Shown: positions 12,206 through 24,730, counted from the first letter of the stretch. The stretch: 64,000 bases of DNA from Apostichopus japonicus (GCF_037975245.1 NC_092573.1:21665265-21729264); one strand, 5' to 3'. Numbers and translations: made by a program. The notes: generated from the letters alone by a model not told the origin.

Positions 12206-15200
12206 AATGTTGTTAAACGTCAGATATTTTACGGAGGGTCTGCAATTTATCTACGATATTTTAATGTCACAAACTGTTTTTCAGTAATGTCAAAACATTT
12301 GGAAATGTTCACTTTCAACATTAAATTTCATGAGAAACATTATTTGTGAGCAGGAATATTTGTATTCGTATTCTTTTATTGCATTTTTTTTAATACAGTT
12401 CAGTCCGGGTCCACTGTTTATTTTGTTTATAATATTATATTAATTTTAAATTATAGTAACTCTCAATTTTCTTCAATATCATTGTGAAAGTTGACATTCC
12501 CTTTTCACATTTTGATCTGTTTTCTCTAAAGGATCAATCAAGTAGGGTGAAATCTTGATAAAGCAAAATTTGCTAGGATTTGGATATTTACGATCGACGA
12601 GTTTACCCTGTATCCTCACAATATTTTTAGGCACTTTGGTGCATAAAAAGAGGAGTGTCACCAACTAAAACTGAACAATCGCTGAGGGTGTACAGGCTTT
12701 AAAGGGTTGCCGGTTCACTGTAGGCACGGTAGAGCAAGAGTGCTGAGGTTACGAGACAGGTAAGCAAGCAATACTGATATCACAATGCTTTCAATACTTC
12801 ATCATTTAAGGGATACAGCAATCTTCTGATTGACTGCAACCAAAAAACGTACACTATTATTAGTAATTTGAATAATTTCATTTGAACTCTTAACATTTTA
12901 AGAAGCTATCTACATTCTACACTACTGTACATTACATTGCACACTTAATACCTACACAGTGAATATGCAAAGAGATCTCCCTGGACTAAGTCTCTTCATT
13001 TTACAATCTATTCACCACAGTGAAAAGGACTGCGAAATAACAGTCTCACAATTAATACATTTCCTGAAATTTGATGATCAAATAATTTCTGGAGGCTCAC
13101 TGACAAAGAACCTTAATGGGAAATAAATATAGGATAAACTGTCCCAAAGCGATGATGAAGTGAAATAATATACCATTTACTTGGCACAGCAAGTTCTACT
13201 ATGACCAGCAGCAAACCCAAGAGAGAGTACACATCTGGAAATCTGGCAATCAAGTTAAAGCAGCCTTTCACATCGGATTTAGTCTTGAACTTGTTTCATG
13301 CTACTTGGATACTATAACACCGGACATGTCATTGATGCCGGATATTCTGGAATTTATGCCGCAAACAACGATAAATATGGATAGCGCTTTTTTTATTAAT
13401 GATTTTGAGTGCACCTGCATTTCTCAAAACAAATGCCTGTCTGAGACAGACAAAGCATCTCTAGTAGTATTTTGGCTTGTTATATTTCTCGAACATGCAA
13501 CTCCCATTTCCACGTAACAACTACATGTACATTTACAGTAGTTCAAGATTTGGTCACTAAATATCATAGAAATATTACCGAAGTCAAGACACATTGATGT
13601 ATGTATCCTTATTGTCAGAGCCTCCTAAATGTAAGTAAAATGTCCTAATGTTTGTATTTTTAGAAAGATAATTAGAATTAAATATAGGACTGAAATTTTG
13701 GTGAAAAATGTTGCAAGTTCTGATCATTGAGGACTGAATAAAAACATGTAATTTCAAGCTCTTTTCATGTGGAAGGTTATGATATAATAAAAGGACTGAT
13801 TTTGTATACATACTGTAAAATACTTGTTCTTGACCTCTTGACTACTGAAAGTGTTTTCCAACCTTGGCATCTCTGTAATACCATTATTAAAGAAGATCTA
13901 TGCCTTAGTTTGACTATATAGTCACATTGCATATATAATGATGAAAAGGTGCAAAATTGTGGGAAGAAGTACTGTACATGTGTGAAAAATTCATTCAATT
14001 TCTGCTGGTGACTAATATGGCCATGAAAGGATGTCTTGGCAACAAACTTTCAGAATCCAATGGTTTCATTATTTTGGCAGTAAATTAAATTTTATGTTGG
14101 CAGTAAATTAACTTTTATTTTGGCGGCAATAATCTACCATGGTGTCTTTAAGCTAGATAAACAGCAGTCTTGTTTTGAGTATTAATACTCAGTGAGATAT
14201 AGAAAAGCATTTGAAACTGATAACCATATACTGTACAAACAGCTGTGCAGGTGCTATGAAGTATAACCTATACTTCAGCCTGTGACAAAAGCATGATATA
14301 TATGGTATTAATTCATAAATATAGGCATAATACATTATTTCACCTTTAAACCAAATATTGATAATAAGCTAGAGAGCATCACACATCTAGGTCCTTTTTA
14401 AAGTCACTCTCCAGTGTTCAATAAATAATCTTGCACAATTTTATAAATGTTCCAATTATCTGTTTTCTTCATGATGTTTCACTGCGATAAGATTTGCTAG
14501 ATTTGCTAGATCTGCTAGATTTGTCTTTTAATTACAGTACTGTAGCTCAACATTGTAATGTTACTTTCATACCAATTTCAATGCTCTGACAAGAACAACT
14601 GTGTCCTCCTGCACATTTTCAGTGCATTAAAATTCTATTATATTATCGTGTTTATGCATTTTGTTGGCAATCACCAGTTCATCCCTAATGATAGAAAACT
14701 ACACGGCCGTACATGTTACTAGCTGCACTAAGACATGTATAAAACTTTCTACCAGCTTAAATTAACCCTTAATTCTTTACATGATTCAGAAATGGAAAAA
14801 TTCAAGTCTCTTTTTGTCCTTGCAAAATTTCCTTTCCACTTTCACCTTCATACCGTAGAAGGGAAATGAATTTGCGACTTAATGTATGAAATCACTTTCA
14901 ATACTGCTCACTTCAAGGTGGTGCATTTGTACCACATCTGTAGCTGCCAGAACTGATTAAGTGGAGCATGCCCATTTTGATTCAGGTAATGAATTGTACC
15001 GTGCACTATTAAAAAGTTGTGCTGTAACTGTTTGCTTTCGACGTATAAATGTAGCAGCAGACACTCAGTGAAAACAACAGACTAACGGGCGACTACTACC
15101 TCTTTCACGATCAGCCTTTTTCAACTTAGGCGATAGAATGGCATACTGTTAAGTAAATAACAAGGTTATTGCCTCTAACTCCAACAAGTACAGTATATGA

Positions 15201-15622
15201 AAAATGGGAAACGGACCGAGAAATTAAAATCGATGGGGAAAAAAAAAAGGCGAAGAAATCTACGTAAATGCTAGATGGGATTCAACAAGTGACTTCGAGT
15301 CTATAAGCCCAGCACTCTTTCAACTCGCTATCCAGCCCTTAAAAGCTGTTTCTTTGGTAGGGGTGCAAGTCAGACGCCAAATTCACTTCATGCCCCAGTT
15401 TTGTGACAGTTTCATTCCGTGCAACCATGACAGGGACAAGGAGGGGATTTCAAGAGAAAGAGATTCTAATTCGTCAAATTTGTATGTGTCAAAATATGGT
15501 TAAAAGCACCATATCTGATATGTTTATGATTTACTCTCCACAAAACAGAATGGACTAAGAGATTAACTGAGATATATGAACACCTAACAAACTTTCACAG
15601 AGTCTGTATGCATAATATTACT

Positions 15623-15623
<1 letters not shown>
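12206..15623. other. Intron-like DNA, no gene seen
   Basis: No supported exon on either strand. Small items: a donor-bearing repeat at 12.7 kb, a 26-bp direct duplication (TTGGCAGTAAATTAA...) at about 14077-14125, and three runs of the 11-mer GATTTGCTAGA near 14490-14522. The open frames are short and featureless. Confidence 0.5.
12688..12775 (+). repeat. Dispersed donor-bearing repeat
   Basis: Contains GGTTGCCGGTTCACTGTAGG, GCACGGTAGAGCAAGAGTGC and GAGACAGGTAAGCAAG. It matches the copies at 17.1 kb (left half) and 31.4 kb (whole length). Confidence 0.7.

Positions 15624-15655
<32 letters not shown>
15624..15655. repeat. (CT)n microsatellite
   Basis: About 15 CT dinucleotides ending at TCTGACATAC, directly upstream of the 27-bp minisatellite. 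Confidence 0.9.
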
Positions 15656-15657
<2 letters not shown>

Positions 15658-15714
15658 ATACAATAGTGTACTCATCATGTGATATTGCCTACTCACACAA
15701 ACTTAGAGCATTGT

Positions 15715-16130
15715 ACTCAAACTGATTCAAGGGAGAATTATACTTATACTCATTATCATACCAGGGAGAATTCCACTTGTGCTCATAGTTATACCAGGGA
15801 GGATTCTACTTGTACTCATAATCATATCAGGGAGAATTCTATTTGTCATACTCATGCCAAGGAGAATTATACTTGTAATCATACTCATATCAGGGAGAAC
15901 TCTACTTGTACTCATACTCATACCATGGGGGAGACTTCTACTGGTACTCATAGTAGGGAGAATTGTACTAATACTCATGCCTGGGAGAATTCTACTTGTA
16001 CTCATACCAAGGGGAGAATTCTACTTGTACTCATACTCATGCCTGGGAGAATTCTACTTGTACTCATACCAGGGGGAAAATTTTACTTGTACTCATACCA
16101 GGGAGAATTCTACTTGTACTAATATTCACT
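15715..16130. repeat. 27/33-bp minisatellite
   Basis: About 14 copies of a unit built from GGGAGAATTCTACTTGTACT plus CATACCA. Some copies carry an extra ACTCAT hexamer, so units are 27 or 33 bp. Both lengths are multiples of three, which explains the 117-147 codon frames here; I treat them as repeat artefacts. The left flank carries CTTAGAGCATTGTACTC, the unit of the 41-kb minisatellite, which links the two arrays to one ancestral repeat. Confidence 0.9.
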
Positions 16131-17439
16131 AAGCAATTAACAAACTTAGGCCTAACTGTCACCTACTGTACACATCATATTCATCACCCTAGATGCCTTC
16201 ACATTATCCATACCAACAGTTAAAACAAATCTTTTTGACAAACTTTCCTTCTCCCCGCCCCCTCCCCCCCCCAACAAACTCCTCCTCCCCTGAGCAGAGC
16301 AGTCTCCTCTCAATCTCTACTAGAACCAAATCACCTCCAAAGTAATTACTTTCTTGGATTAGAACTCATCCAAACCTCCAGTCTGGATACAGAACACAGA
16401 ACATCCCATCTGACATCAAGATACAGAGAAAAACAAAATTACCAACCAAACTACTTTCAAAGTGACCTGACCTTTAACTCTTTAGAATAAGCTATATCAG
16501 AGTTAACTGATGCTGAGCAGACTCAAGACCTTCCATATAATGACAAAAATTATGTGACAGTTCATAGAAATTAAACCTAAAATTTACTGTTCCAATTTAT
16601 ATACAGAACAAACGTTAATGAAACTGGTAGTTTTTCACGGCCATCAAATTGTCAAACTTCTCTGTCGCTCTTCGTGAAAAATGATGGCTCGCTGGAGATT
16701 CCTCTGAGGCAAAATGTGCAATTCCTGTTAATATGAACCAGAACGGCATCTGAAATTTCTACTACAATTAACCTTCTGAACTATATTCCCTATCTCAATC
16801 ACAACTTTGTACTTTTGGTACGTCCATTTCTCACTTTCAATTTAATTTTCCTTTAGTTTCCTTTTAATTTCTTAAAAATAAACTTTCAGACCTTTTTACC
16901 ACTCTAGTGACAAGACGAGGCATAACAATTATTTTCATGGACAACTAAAAGCTGAGCTGGTAAATCTGTTTCTGAACTTTGCAGAGCACTGTACGAATCA
17001 TGTTGAGAAAAAAAACGCCAAAAAACATGCCAATGCTGGCACTTTGGATGGTAGAATGAGAAGGAATGACCGGGGGGGGGAGCCGGTCAAAGAGGGGGCG
17101 CAGTGCTAAAAGGTTACCAGTTCATTCTAGGCACGGTAGAACGAGGGTGCTTAAGTTGTATCGGACACTACTGGAAGACCTGCACAATGCAATTTCATGT
17201 GCACTTTGTATCAAGACTAACATGCATGTACGGTACTGTTCGTTGACATTTATAGTTTCCAAGCTCAGCGAAAGTAAATTTTACCAAAAATTACCATAAT
17301 TAGCAAAAAAAAATCAACATAGCTCTGCATGGTTTTGTCATACTTCTTTGACAGAGACAATACAACTTCATTAAAAATTCATCATGGGAAGATACCAACC
17401 AGAACGCCAATTAGCTTTGTGATTCCTTGCATACAATTT
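16131..17439. other. No gene seen
   Basis: Contains a C-rich stretch (16255-16275) and a partial donor-bearing repeat (17090-17165). A 77-codon frame at 17066-17299 overlaps that repeat and is not supported. Confidence 0.5.
17090..17165 (+). repeat. Dispersed donor-bearing repeat, left half
   Basis: Begins GGGGGCGCAGTGCTAAAAGG and runs through TTCATTCTAGGCACGGTAGA and CGAGGGTGCTTAAG, then diverges before the AGGTAAG segment. The same start, GGGGCGCAGTGCTAAAA, is found at 46.46 kb. Confidence 0.6.
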
Positions 17440-17880
17440 CAATAGGATTCTTGCGCTCACCAAGCTAGATCTACATACTAAGTCTTACGTTCAAGAAAGG
17501 TATACTTCTTGTGTTATATTTTACAAGATTTTCAGAATTTTTTTTAAATGTTGACTACAGATGACCTTTGACCTCCACCTTTTTTCAATAGGGTTCTTGT
17601 ACTCAACCAGCAGACATCTGCATACCATGTATGAAGATCAACAACGATGTACTTTTTGGGTTATCATGTTCACAAAGTTTTCAGACTTTGACCTCTGTTG
17701 ACCACAAATGACCATTGAACTTCACAGAAACCAATAGGCTTCTTGTACTCAATACGACAGATCCACATACCAAGTATGAAGTTAATCCACCATTAACCTT
17801 AGAGTTACCTTGTTTACAAGCAAATGTCACATACACACACACACCCACACGCACACCACACGCAATTTTCTCTTGATTTC
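17440..17880 (+). repeat. Tandem 146-bp repeat with nuclear-receptor-like half sites
   Basis: Three tandem units start at CAATAGG (17440, 17586, 17732), an exact 146-bp spacing. Each holds variants of CTTGTACTCA, CATACCAAGTATGAAG, TTTTCAGACTTTGACCTCTG and TTGACCACAAATGACC. The first unit contains a perfect DR1, TGACCTTTGACCT, at 17562-17574. A (CA)n tract follows at about 17828-17850. Related sequence lies at 61.6 kb, so this is a dispersed family. Confidence 0.75.
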
Positions 17881-19107
17881 TCTTGCCTCCAGCAAGGAAT
17901 CAAAAGGGTACATGAAAGCAAAATATTTCACCCCGGTTGACAGAATAGTCTGATTACAAACCACCAAAGGGCACAGTAGGGATGTGATTTTAACAATTTT
18001 TTCACTGTGATAAACCTACAGTGTGTTAACCTATAAGTTGCATACATGTTTATATGCAAAACAAGAGCAATGGGCAAGTAATTTCATGAAGTCTGCAATA
18101 ATACTGTTGATAGACTGCTAATTATCTGTAAGAACTGTAAAATACAGCATGTCTCTCTAAATACACTTTGGGTAGTGGATTGAGGGTCTATATAAACTAA
18201 ATTTGTCGAGTAGACAAAGCATATCACTACTTTCATTGGACATGTGACCAAACCAACCAACAAGGGATTTACTAGCCTGCTTTTAACTTTTCCTAATCCA
18301 TGTCCATGGATGACTACTCTCAGACAAGCCCCTGATTTGCAATGCAATTGAATGAAAGTAATAAGCATGCCTGCACAGATAATTCCCGGTCTCTCTATAA
18401 ACCGGGCATTGGCAAATTAAAACCTGCGAAAGCTGGCAAAATAATTAAATAGATCTTGCACACTCTCTGGGTAAATTACCTGCAAGCCCTGGCCTGAGAT
18501 TAATAAGAACGTCATGTAAAAAATAAGCCACCTGAACTAACTATGGCATACATACTGTGGTCTATAAATTTAAGGATTTCTGTGTGTACATATATATACA
18601 CATACTGGAGTGGGCATATTTTTGGTACCAATATCATGAGATACTGAAGCACTCAACATCTGTGTTCGCTCACTGTGTTAACATGTGCAAAAGCACAGGC
18701 TGACTCTTAGGATATATGGATGTAACAGCCAGTATGTACAAGCTATTGTTATAATCATCATACATACAGTACACCAATACTCAGTTGGGCAATTTTATAT
18801 AATTTAAATAAACGGTTTGCAAATAAGGGTATGGTGTATGAATTCACAAACTATTTGACATTTGCCTATTTAGGTGTGTATAAACAATCTGCTACTTTAG
18901 CCGGGCTTCTGCACTACTCCTTTAACTACTAATGCTATATGGAACTTACTGTGTATATTTTCCCTCTTTTGTTAGTTAAGGTTTAAACTTGTACTGAAAT
19001 ACAATGGGAATGGAATACTCCACAGCAAAACTTCCCAAAGCCTAGTATTCCCAAAGTTCCCAAAGATACATATTGATGCAATTGGCAATGTTAGCTACTT
19101 CATCATA
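17881..19107. other. No gene seen
   Basis: AT-rich spacer. The minus frame at 18084-18368 has no motif or good splice pair. Confidence 0.5.
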
Positions 19108-19461
19108 TACAGATTAAAGATGAACGATAGTGATTTTTCACCATCGACGAAAAAATACGATTTTATTCAAGAGTATTCTAGTTGGTTTCCATTTTACACA
19201 TGTGAAAATTCAAGTCAATCCGATGTTGGGAAAGGCTTAAAAAAAATTCCTAAACTCGTTGATTTTTTAAACAAAAATTGGGCTTTTCGCGAAAAGCGAT
19301 ATGATGATCACGTGATCTACAGTGACATATGACGTCATTATGATGATAACAACGTGAGCTCGGCGTAGTGTACTTCAGCAGTGTGCACTTAGTGTGTAAG
19401 TTTAGTTGCAACCTACTCTATATTGGACTCGACAAACAACGTAAACCACTAGCAAAATCCA

Positions 19462-19723
19462 AGAAATTGCGTTGTTGGGGGATGCAACAGAACGAATGTG
19501 GACTCTACAATAAGTTTTTTCAATTTTCCAAGCGGAAAAAAGTAGTGAGAGATATCGGAAACTCTGGATACGATTTGTGAGGAGAACCAGTAAAGACTTC
19601 ATCGCACCAGGAGTTTCTCATGGCAAGAATGTGAAAGTTTGTTCTGCCCACTTCACAGAAGATGATTCTCGGGCCCAATTGAAATTTGCGTGTGGCAAGG
19701 TCACTAAAGTAATGAAAGTTTGA
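19462..19723 (+). pseudogene. THAP zinc-finger domain, frameshifted
   Basis: Conceptual reading gives Cys-Val-Val-Gly-Gly-Cys (codons 19468-19485), then a Phe-Phe-x-Phe-Pro segment ending at 19530. In the next frame a Trp (19565) in a LWIRFVRR helix leads to VCSAHF (Cys 19640, His 19649), completing the C2CH zinc ligands with the usual spacing. The two halves are out of frame by one base at the A-run 19535-19541. The usual AVPT motif after the domain is missing and a stop falls at 19721. There is no ATG; a CTAG just before 19456 could be an acceptor. It was probably the N-terminal exon of a transposase, now broken. Confidence 0.7.
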
Positions 19724-19870
19724 AAGATTGATGCTTTTATGCCGCATTATTTTTATATATCCCGATAAATGCAACAGTAAGTGTTGGAACTGAAAGACAT
19801 GTCAGACGTGAACAACCTAATGACTATGTGAGAAGAGAATCCACGTGCAAATTTCAATTGGGGCATGGAC

Positions 19871-20451
19871 CAGGCGCGGATCCAGAGGGGGGTCCAGGGG
19901 GTCCGGACCCCCCCTGCTCTTGGCCAAAAAAAAGGAGAGAAAAAAAAGAGAGAGGTGCTTTGCATGGCTAAATTGAAGGGGGTTCCCTGTTGTACTTAAA
20001 TATCCAAGAATTTCACAATGGATAGAGGGAAACCCACTCCCCTTAGACCTTAGGATCACTGGAGGCCAAACCCCTCACCCTTCCAGAATCCTGGATCCGG
20101 CCCTGCATCAAACAGTGGTGACGGAACGGGAGGGGGATTGGGGGCTAAATTTAGGCATTATGATTTTTGTATCATCTCAACTCATCTGATATGTATTACC
20201 ATATTTCATAGATTGTTTTTTCTCATCAATTGAGAAATTGTAGACATGAGATCCATATTTTCAGGCTAGGTACATGCAGCTTAGAATACTCGGGAAGTGC
20301 CGTTTCCGGCCATCTGGGGGGTTTGTAAAGCCAAAAATTTCCTGGTACGCTCCGCGCCAACCGATGGTGGCGCTCCGCTTAGATAGTCTTACGTTCAGGC
20401 GCGGCTGGACCAGTCAGACCCCCCCTGTCACAAATCCTGCATCCGCCCCTG
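19871..20451. mobile_element. Nonautonomous hAT-like element with 5-bp target duplication
   Basis: The left end CAGGCGCGGATCCAG and right end (inward) CAGGGGCGGATGCAG match at 13 of 15 positions. The element is flanked by TGGAC at 19866-19870 and 20452-20456. It inserts into the THAP-bearing element. Internally GGGGGTCCGGACCCCC (about 19897-19912) is palindromic, and a second terminus-like CCTGGATCCGGCCCTG at about 20089-20104 suggests a composite. CAG...CTG ends with 5-bp duplications resemble the group Repbase calls hAT5; that assignment is inference. Confidence 0.65.
20276..20400 (+). repeat. Conserved ~120-bp module shared with 57.5 and 58.6 kb
   Basis: Segment from CGGGAAGTGCCGTTTCCGG through CTGGTACGCTCCGCGCCAAC to GCTCCGCTTAGATAGT. 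Near-identical wording sits at 58568-58670 and, more diverged, at 57487-57582. It is unusually GC-rich for the window and always abuts the CAGGSGCG-type ends. Confidence 0.8.
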
Positions 20452-21491
20452 TGGACGTCGCTTAGGCAGAGTCTTTTTGGGGGCAGAGATGAGTTCATAC
20501 CCTCCAAACCACTTTAAATGTAATACGAATAGGAAATGTGTGTATGCTCGAGCGAAACAAAACATCGTGTAAGTATTACTTACGGTAGCGCACACTGTCA
20601 CTTATGTTTGCACAGTGTGAAAGTACCGTTTGCGGACCTACGTGAAGTTGGGCTAGAATACGATTCCTCCTGAAGCCCAAACCACGAGGCATGCATGTGA
20701 ATAAACGCAATAGGCATTGCATGTAGTGAGAAAATTGTTCGAGCTAGACTAACAACTCGATTGAGTTCAAATGCGGTTGTATTTCAAGCTCAATGAAACC
20801 TTTCTGTTGGATTTAATGACGCACGGAACCGTTAAGGAACGTTTATATTTTACAAGTAGGCCTAGTGCATACAAGCGAATCTACTTTGTTTAGAACTTTA
20901 GATTTTCTTTCGGATGTTATACTACTCTACGTTTGAGACTATCATCACTATTGTTATTGTGCCAGTTTGACTGGTAAGTGAGCACATTCATACATCACTC
21001 TGTATAAAACCCGCCAAAAACGTGATCTTGAGATTTACGTTACTTTGGGTCAGCTTGCGAGTTACCTCTTCAGATATTGGGAAATCGTTGCGAAATCGCC
21101 GCAAATTTCGTAAAAAAAAACTTGTAAACACGTGGTGAAGAAATCAAGAAACACTATGATATTCATTATCTATTTATGTCTTGAACATTACGCCGGAAAA
21201 TAACAGTTATGCTGACACGAAATGCACGCACAGCTCCGTACTGAACAGTTCACAACAGAAAAGATCATCACAGTGACGTCATTCACTGACCTGAGGGCTG
21301 TTCAAGGTCGTTGCAGTGTTTGCAAATTCCTAAATTACGGAGGCGAAAAAACGATGTTTTAATTCCCTTTTTTATAACTTTCCGGTGTGCTATTTGGAAA
21401 ATTAAAAAAATATGTTGCTTGGTAACATATAAACTACATTATATATGAAAATGAGAGATTTTTTTTCTGTCACTATCGTTCTACTTTAACT

Positions 21492-24480
21492 GAGTGAGAG
21501 AAGGAGGTAGGTAGTCTAACACATGACTAATGCACTCACCTTTCAAGAAAATAAAGGGCTTTTTTGGGGGTGTTTTCAGTCCAGGATCATGATGACATGA
21601 CTAAGATTCTCACTGTATGTGGCATCCAATAACAAGTGCTTAAATTTTAACATATATATGCTTCAAAATTCAAAATAAGAATACTATTGTGTACAGCAAC
21701 ACGATACTGTATATAGTAATGCATTTATTGTCCCCTGCAGGGCCTTACAATGTATACATCATTTATAGGCTAATAGCCAACCTTCTCTGATTAATTTCTT
21801 TGTTTCTAACAATAAATCTATCAAACAAACTGGTTTCGCAATGTAAAGTGTACCTTGAACCTTTGACTGTATTTAAAACATTCCCTCAAAGCAATTCAAA
21901 ACCTGAAGTACCTAGTAGAGCCTAACCACAATTTTCAATTGCCATTTACTACAGTAGTCAACAAACTATTCACTGTCCTCATGGCCTTGCTATCAGCTCA
22001 TTGAGGGATCTCTGTTTGTCTTAATTGCAAACTGTGTGTTTGTCTACTTCAGTGCAAAAACATTGCCTGATATTCTGAGCTGACAACCACAAAAAAAGAG
22101 GGTTAATTTCTTCCAAAACTTTAAGTGTTTACAGTAGAATATTAACATTGTAAAATGTTATACTGTAACCTATCAATAAATAAATATTCCAAAAACCATC
22201 AAAGCTTTTCAGATCACACAAAGCAACAAAATCTACTACTGTACATTGAACGATGTTTATATTTGGGTACAAAATCCATAAAGATTACTCCCTGTTTGGC
22301 TAATGAATAATCGTTGACCTTTTGCTTGAATTGTTCGGTCAACACTCATGTGCCTCGCTTGATTGACCTATTTCTGTCTAGATAGGGATTGCCAAATAAC
22401 TTATATTGCTGCGCAAACAAATCACAAGCCTCTCATCATGGATTGACCATCTGTAATACACAGCGTTTTTGTGCTGCCAGTTTTGTCAATGTAGCAATGT
22501 TTTACACGGTTTTTAAAGGGGAATGAAACATCTGATCTGAGAATCAAAGTCATTTACTTGATTATCAGGCTAGGGGATCACCAGTAGTAGTACACGAAAC
22601 AACGGATTATTTATAGATCTCACAGACACACCTGAAAGCCACGATATACACAGGTTGACAAAAAGTAAAAGTCTGTTTACTCTAGGATTGTCAGGTAGTT
22701 GAATAAAAGGGTTAATAAACTGATACCGTGATTTATCACTAAGAAAATGCTCTACAGGTTAAAGGTCAATTGGAACAATGATCCCTGCTAACCTGATTTG
22801 TAAACAGTTGACTTCATTCCCTGGTATGTTGTTTCTTCTAGACACACACAAATAGTTTTTTCAGCCTACTCAGCAGCTCAGCATTACCTTGCTGAACATT
22901 ACTGACTTGGCGCCCTCAAAAGCTTTGCGACTACCTTCTTTTTTCTTCTTCTTTTTTGGGGAAATTTTGCATCTTAGCAGAGAGACACTTTATATCATGT
23001 ATATATACTTTTTATTGTTTCATGAACGTGATGAAGACAGGGAATCGAAATGTCAGGGATTTAAATCCAGCAGCAAACCAGGGTCAAACTATTTGAAGAA
23101 AAAAGAGGAGAGGGGGAGGGGGGATAATCTAGTGTTCAAATTTTGTGTAGCAGCTTTGAAGGCTCTGAAATTTTTGCATTAATGAAAATTCTACGGTTCC
23201 GGTGTAAAAACAAACTTTTAAACATCTTTAGATTTGTAGATACTGCAATTTAACCATTATGTGTATCATACTGCGATGTGATGCTGGATCAATTAATCCC
23301 TGGGAGGGGAAGGGGAGAGGGTAGGGAGAGGGGGAAAACAAATTTTGGAATCTATCTAGGACTGGAAACAGGATCAACCTAAATGCTACATATAGGCACA
23401 CTGGTTGCAAACAATTTTCACATTCATCTCTTCACGGTCTACGTGAGTGCACATTTTACTACGTCTTTCACTATGTATGTGGATGCACACTGCCATTGCA
23501 CATATATCCCCCAAATGTTCCACATGCTGACCTAGAGCATCAAACCATAAGACCTCGATTCATACCACGACAAGGCTTAATACCTTGCACGTTCAAAACA
23601 ATTATAAACTCAGTAGTAAAACATCGAGTTATTCAGTACTCTCTTTTTTTCTTTTTTTTTCCATGCAAAATAAGCAGAAACAGTACTAGTCACCATGGAA
23701 ATGCCTTGCAAATCTAATTCATACAAGATGTTGTATATAATAAATTGCAACAATGGTTTTGAGATGAAGGATCTGGAAGGCCATCGATATGAATACAAAA
23801 ACTTTTAAACTAACAAAAAAGCCTCTAACTGTAAAGCACCACACAGAATTTCTATAAGATTCATTTTTGAAAGATCTCTGGTATCGCATAGCAAAACTGT
23901 TAAGTAAAGTGATAATATACTGTTTCACAAATACAGCATAAATCGGAATTGCAACTTTGGTGGACAGAACCAGGCCATTTTTCAGTAGTTTGAGGAGAAA
24001 CACAACTTGATAAAGCTCAAAACACAAAATGTGATCACTAAACTATTCCTTCTAACCATGATATTTACTGGAAGTAGAAGTAGGACACATTCCTATAGCT
24101 GACTTGCACTTTTCAGCTAAGTAGCAAGTCATTTCACATCAGCATTTGATTTTGACTAATTAATGGTGTTAATCATATATGAACAACCCAACAGCACACT
24201 ATTACAAATACCAACCAAGTTCCCTGATTATTTGAATGAATCAAAAGTTTAACTATCAACACTTCTTATAGATTATACATAAACATTTGGAAAATTTTCC
24301 TACAAAACAAAACCCTGCTTAAAACAAACAAGATGGTCACCAACTAAATATATACATTAGCTCCCCGTTGGTAGGGACACATGAACTTGTCATCCCAGAG
24401 GTCATTTGGCTTGACCTCTACGCGTTCTCATCAATTAACTTTTCTTTGCACGTTTCCAAATTTAATAAAATAATGTTAGA
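21492..24480. other. No gene seen
   Basis: Three kilobases of AT-rich DNA. Small frames at 22889-23182, 23496-23798 and 23719-24027 show no motifs. Short purine runs occur near 23100-23130 and 23297-23335. Confidence 0.5.
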
Positions 24481-24483
24481 GAC

Positions 24484-24730
24484 TACTTCACATCCAAACA
24501 GTCTGTATTTTGTCCTATGATGACATTATCAAAGTTCTGTATCAGACTAGCCTTAAAGGCATGCACATAATAATGCATGCTGTCGTGGTTGTATGACTGT
24601 ATACGCAAATTGTATGTAAACCGATCAGCCTTGCAGTCTCCAGACATACACGAAGACGAAGAAGAAGAAGACTCGGTAGAAGAATCATGGTATGACTCAT
24701 CCACTCCACAAATAGAACATGTGCTTCAAT
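24484..24730 (-). CDS. Possible small terminal exon, unrecognised
   Basis: On the minus strand an open frame encodes a Cys-x2-Cys start, an acidic/Ser stretch (seven Ser in a row), another Cys-rich patch (CMSGDCK) and a 50-residue ordered-looking tail ending at a stop (24486-24484). An ATTAAA poly(A)-signal variant lies about 20 bases further on. The acceptor side is weak: a CAG exists at 24739-24737 but gives an in-frame TGA, and a later AAG would be needed. The serine run is a simple repeat, so chance is quite possible. Confidence 0.2.

Larger units (their letters stand above)
19108..21491 (+). mobile_element. TIR DNA transposon remnant carrying a THAP domain
   Basis: The ends are inverted. 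CAG-ATTAAAG-ATGAACGATAGTGA on the left (19110-19133) matches CAG-TTAAAG-TAGAACGATAGTGA read inward from the right (21491-21469). A subterminal inverted repeat about 210-220 bp inside each end centres on the palindrome ATGACGTCA (19329-19337 and 21274-21282), flanked by AGTGA and TGATGAT in both. The interior holds a THAP-domain remnant and a nested hAT-like insertion. THAP domains are the DNA-binding heads of P-element transposases, so a P-like origin is plausible, but no catalytic region is seen. No clear target duplication. Confidence 0.6.

Noticed and set aside
12142-12207. First 22 codons of the large minus-strand frame
   Set aside because: They run across a polypyrimidine tract and CAG acceptor; the next ATG has the strong Kozak context.
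9198-12207. Numerous plus- and minus-strand frames overlapping the large exon
   Set aside because: Shadows of the real frame; they lack independent splice sites and their composition follows from the coding strand.
15715-16130. CRISPR-like array
   Set aside because: The repeats have no unique spacers between them and the sequence is clearly eukaryotic; it is a minisatellite.
15679-16223. 147- and 117-codon frames with Thr-His and Arg-Glu-Asn-Ser repeats
   Set aside because: 27/33-bp minisatellite with unit lengths divisible by three; no start context or neighbours to suggest a gene.
22889-23182. 97-codon frame with a hydrophobic start
   Set aside because: Built on T-rich and purine-rich tracts, with no motif, splice site or promoter.
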